Both the position numbers and the translations under genes were made by a program. Below, piece by piece: positions 59,901 through 64,000 of a DNA stretch of 64,000 nt; positions within the stretch are counted from its first letter, which is position 1; every line of letters starts with the position of its first letter. Below the pieces are notes generated by a model. The model had not been told where the DNA came from. It ran no database searches and saw nothing but the letters and a program-made list of their open reading frames with translations. This DNA comes from Odobenus rosmarus divergens (taxonomy: Eukaryota > Chordata > Mammalia > Carnivora > Odobenidae), in NCBI RefSeq assembly GCF_000321225.1, contig NW_004451008.1:1217542-1281541 (forward strand). The letters run 5' to 3'.

Positions 59901-59988
59901 TTTGCATGATGAGGGAGCGGAAGGCTAGCTGTAGACAAAGCACAAGCTGACACCATGTGACCTTTCCCCCGGCTCCGTGGGATGTGCA

Positions 59989-60505
<517 letters not shown>

Positions 60506-61002
60506 TATGGTGCTCAAATGTGGGGCTTTGAGTCTTATCTGGACTCTTGAGATTCAGCGCAAACTTGGTAAATACTTTTCTCTTCCTTTATTTTCATTCC
60601 AGGGGCTTTTCAAGGAGTACGGTCTTACTGGAACACTTTCATGTTGATTGCTCGGGTTCCAATCCTCCAGCCCATGCCTACTCTATGGGAAGCCAGTCTT
60701 TTGGCTGGAAGTTAGTACCCTGGCTGGAATGGTAATAAGACCCAGAAACTTGATGCCCTCTCTTTATTGCTGTTCTTATACAAAATTGTCTGTCTTGGGC
60801 ACAAGACAACTACCTAAATCACCAGGATGGCTACCAATCTTAAGACTCACATGTGAGGGTTCCTCCTCATTGGTCTAATGTGATCCCCTCCACATCTCTC
60901 CTCTAGCCGCTTCTGGCCACGGGACCTCCACCGGGAGCTGGCCAAAACCAGTACCTGATTGACCTAAAGTCCAACCCAGGACCATTTCCTAGGGAAGTTG
61001 GC
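60506..61002. mobile_element. Sequence between the two inverted LTRs, probably retroviral leader
   Basis: The stretch just right of the + LTR is where a primer-binding site and leader would lie. It contains GGTAAATACTTTTC, which resembles a splice donor context, and short open frames without recognisable domains. I infer an internal retroviral remnant. It could also be unique host DNA. Confidence 0.35.
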
Positions 61003-61642
61003 TGTGATGAAGTTTTAGAATATAAGTGAGGTCTGGTGGTGTGAGGTCTGGAGCTGACGACCAAGAAAGAATTTTTAAGACGTCTCTGGTGCAAAAAGGT
61101 GATTTTATTAAAGCCCGGGGACAGGACCCATGGGCAGAAAGAGCTGCTCTGGTCTGTGAGGTGTGGTTGATTATATACTTGGGAGCTGGGGAGGTGAAGA
61201 CAAAGGGGGTGTTCAGAAGGACTGTCATACGCTAAAGAAGACTCTCAGGATAATGGAGACCTGGTTATTGTCAAGCCAAGGCTGTTTTTCCATCTAACAG
61301 GCACTAACATGAAGACAGTTGGGAGTTTCCTGCAGGAGTGTTACATTCCTCCTATCCCATGTCCTTGTCAATGGGCTTTAGGTTTAGAAGAAATTCAATT
61401 TTATTTACATTTCCTTCTAGCTCAGCCTTCCTCAATTTTATGGAGGGGAGGGTGATGTTAGGGCTTCAGGAAACTGAGTTATGGGTCTCTGGAAGTTAGG
61501 CTATTGATAAGGAAGCTTCTTTCGTGTAAATCACTAGGACATTTGTAAACTGAGGGGGACTCCTGTCCTGCAGGACGGTGATCTCTATCAGTTAACCATT
61601 TGCTTTTCCTTTAGGGCAGCCAGGAGTGCCTGAGGAATGTCA
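61003..61642 (-). mobile_element. Class-I (gammaretrovirus-like) LTR, - orientation
   Basis: On the - strand this copy has a TATA-like box (61169-61177), an AATAAA signal (61104-61109) about 65 bp downstream, and a 3' end near TCATCACA at 61003. The region 61003-61345 pairs with the + copy at about 60.0-60.5 kb. The U3 part beyond 61345 (to about 61642) is inferred from composition and a TGACATTCC start. No clear target duplication was found. Confidence 0.65.
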
Positions 61643-62774
61643 CACATATAGGGGGTGGGGAGGGGGGAGGGTGCCAGCTTCAGCTTTGTCCTCAGCTAGC
61701 CTTCTGCTCCCTCATCAGCTATAAAGACTACATGTGTTTGAATGTTGCTTAGGACCGTGATGGATTTCTATCTTTACTGTTTTCTGTCAATGTCCTCTAC
61801 TAACTACTTAAATTACAAAATTGGGTAATTTCCCCTTGTAAAACTTTTCTAGTATTCTCCATGGGTTAAAAATGGCAGGGTGATAACGCAGCTTTCAGGA
61901 CATAGGACAGCTCAGTGCGGTGTTTCAGTCCCTTCACCAGGCACCCATCTGTAGCCTAGGATGCACGGGGAAGGGGAGCGATGCCAGCATTCTTTCCGGG
62001 TCTTTTATGGCAGGAATGCCTTCGTGATGAAGCACGATTGTGATCAGTAGCGATTTTTTGCTTGAGGGATGCTTCTGGTTGCTTTTGACACATGGAACCT
62101 CTGACATATCCTGCGTGGGATGCCACCTGGGAGTCAGGGGTGATTTTGGTAATGCACCTTCTCTACTTTTCCAGGAGCGTGGCCTCTGTAGGCTGCTGCT
62201 TCACTTAACCCACTGGAAACAATTCAGATTGTAAAACTTAGGAAAGGACTGATCTCCTGTAACACTGCATGGCCTCAGTGGGATCTATCAGTTAGATCTC
62301 TTCTGCAGGAAACAGGGCAAATAGAGGTATCCTAGGTCCATCTAGGCTTTAGGGGTTCTAAATCAGGACTCAGACCTAAGGGCCTCTTGCAGAATGTGTT
62401 TGGCTAGTAAACTTCCCCCCATCCCTGACATATTGGATGATAATTATCTAAATAGGCCTCCTCCCAGTAAACCTACGTTGCTGGAAGAAATACAGGCCAT
62501 CCCAGAACTAAGGGGATTCTTGACTCTCTCTCTCTCTCTTTCACTGTTTTCCTAATAGATGTGGGAGCTTCTCTGTCACTCATTTCCCAGGTTAACGGTT
62601 ATAACTGGGGCCAGCTGTGGTTAGTCTACCTCAGAATTGGGACTTTAAGGAATAGTCCCAAGCAGCTGCTGAAACTCCCTTTTGTTTCAGGGACATTCCC
62701 TGCCTTCTCCAGCCCAACATGGATTGCCTATTCCCCCTTGTTGGTGGGAAAACATGGCATTTGTGCCTCTTGAA
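61643..62774. other. Probable ERV-derived or unique DNA between LTRs
   Basis: This stretch has no coding support. It starts with a G-rich run (61650-61671) and has a CT microsatellite (62525-62542). An open frame at 62561-62773 has no recognisable domain beyond a short protease-like DVGASLSLI word, which is too weak to call. Position between LTRs suggests an endogenous retrovirus interior. Confidence 0.3.
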
Positions 62775-63450
62775 GCAGGAGAGCTAGGTTTTTGTCTCAT
62801 GGAGTCGAAGAATGAATCTTGCGGACAAAGGAGGGTGAGTAAAGTGTCAGAAGTTTATTAGTCAAGGGTACAGAAAAAAGCCCTCTGGAATGAGAGGGGT
62901 CCCAACAGGATCGCCACTGAGGGCTTTTAGGGTGGGTCTTTTATAGAAAGCAAACCAGGGAACTTAAATCTTTTTGACTTCTCTACTGACAGCAACTTTG
63001 TGTAAAGAGGACTAGTGATAACATCTTTTTTTAAAAAAAATAAGATGTTATTTATTCATCTGAGACAAAAAGATACAGAGAGAGCGAGAGAGCATGAGCA
63101 GGGAGAGAGGCAGAGGGAGAGGGAGAAGCAGGCTCCCTGCTGAGCCAGGAGCCCAATGTGGGACTCGATCCCAGGACCCTGGGATCATGACCTCAGCCGA
63201 AGGCAGATGCTTAACCATCTGAGCCACCCAGGCGCCCCTAGTGATAACATCTTTAATGGCTTACTTTTTTTTAGGGTCTGTTTATTTTCTGTTGACCACA
63301 GAAGACTGTCATAAATAAGACTTCCCCCCCTCAGACACCTAGGGCAGGGTGATCTGGAGAGTTCCCTTATCTCTGGTTTCCTTACACCTTCACGTTGTTG
63401 AGATTTCTGTGAGCCTAATCATGGAGCCCCCTATCTATCTCTCCCTACCT
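62775..63450 (-). mobile_element. Class-I LTR, - orientation, interrupted by a Can-SINE
   Basis: On the - strand a TATAAAAG box (62938-62945) is followed about 80 bp later by AATAAA (62854-62859). A short R/U5-like tail then runs towards about 62775, the usual compact layout of a gammaretroviral LTR. The U3 side continues past the SINE at 63029-63237. Outer limits are estimates. Confidence 0.6.
63029..63237 (-). mobile_element. Can-SINE with perfect 17-bp target duplication, nested in LTR
   Basis: It reads from the AAGATG-type tail side to the CAGGCGCCCC head on the + strand, so it is inserted in - orientation. CTAGTGATAACATCTTT occurs at 63012-63028 and 63238-63254 without mismatch, which proves insertion into the older LTR and suggests a fairly young age. 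Confidence 0.95.
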
Positions 63451-63454
63451 AGCC

Positions 63455-64000
63455 CTGCCTGTCCATTTTTCACTCTGTTGGAGCTGATGAGCTCTAGAAC
63501 CCGGAACCCTTTCTCTACCTTCTGGCAGCCTTCACTTCTGCCTTCCCCTCCCCCTCCTCCTGTTTCCGCACCACCTTGGGTGGGCTTCTAGGCCTTCTAG
63601 ACAATCCTCGGTGGCTCCTCCTCCTCCCCTTGCTGTCAAGGAGCAAAGAAGAGCACCCCCTGACTTAACACCACCCACTCCAGATTTCCCCACCAGTGTC
63701 TCAGGTAAAAATTGACAATGGGGAGCAAACTGACTTTTAAAAAAGGATCCAGGTGGAATATAATTCAGTATTTAAACTAATTTAAGTTTGTTGGTTTAAT
63801 TAAAACAGACATGTCTTTAGAGTTATCAGCATTAAATGTGAAACTTTCATTCTACCGAGGTTTACTAAAGGTCAAATAACCTCGTGTTATCTCTGTTGCA
63901 ATTTGTTAGCAAAAAGACGACCTAAAATGATGGTTAATTTTGTCTGTCTCAAAGTTTTCATGGGTAATTGTAAAGATAGCTTTCAAAGTGTTTGGTAACC
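63455..64000. other. Window end without recognised gene
   Basis: C-rich then AT-rich sequence, with a pyrimidine-rich patch at 63525-63635. I see no exon, splice pair or clear repeat. It may be further ERV U3 or flanking host DNA. Confidence 0.4.

Noticed and set aside
62561..62773. Short frame with a DVGASLSLI word resembling a retroviral protease active site
   Set aside because: Only one short word matches, and the rest of the frame has no protease features.

Overview
This window is mammalian nuclear DNA, almost certainly from a caniform carnivore. I find at least 23 copies of the carnivore tRNA-Lys-derived SINE (Can-SINE: head with a C-GCCTGGGTGGCTCAG box, CT-rich middle, AAATAAATAAAATCTT tail). 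I also find carnivore-type L1 3' ends, at the window start, at 11.8 kb and at 46.5 kb. The species cannot be fixed from this sequence alone.

The only protein-coding gene I can support is RTP4 (receptor transporter protein 4), on the + strand. It has two coding exons (50094-50275 and 51867-52878) joined by a GT-AG intron. The gene has an interferon-type promoter: a perfect ISRE at 50006-50019 and a second IRF-like site at 49970-49979. The predicted protein is 397 residues, much longer than the roughly 250 residues I recall for human and mouse RTP4. The zf-3CxxC domain and the C-terminal membrane anchor are kept. The extra length lies in a low-complexity linker that includes a tandem 15-residue repeat.

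Layout: 1-50 kb is intergenic DNA upstream of RTP4 (in human the neighbour on this side is MASP1, but no MASP1 exon is visible). It holds old MIR, L2 and MER5-type fragments, younger Can-SINEs, an MLT1-type LTR at 16.7-17.1 kb, and a near-perfect 119-bp inverted repeat at 47.3-48.0 kb. Three stretches (24.1-24.5, 26.8-27.2 and 42.0-42.7 kb) lack recognisable repeats and look like candidate conserved regulatory DNA. From 53 to 64 kb is downstream DNA built largely of endogenous-retrovirus remnants: an MLT1-type LTR (53.4-53.9 kb), a decayed ERVL-like pol region on the - strand (about 56.3-59.5 kb), and class-I LTRs in inverted orientation (about 60.0-60.5 and 61.0-61.6 kb). An RPL32 processed-pseudogene fragment sits inside the first of these LTRs. 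A further class-I LTR lies at about 62.8-63.4 kb and contains a young SINE with a perfect 17-bp target duplication.

No CRISPR array, tRNA, rRNA, snRNA or microbial system is present. Nearly all other open frames are chance frames or lie in repeats. Repeat family names come from recognition of remembered consensus features, without a database search.
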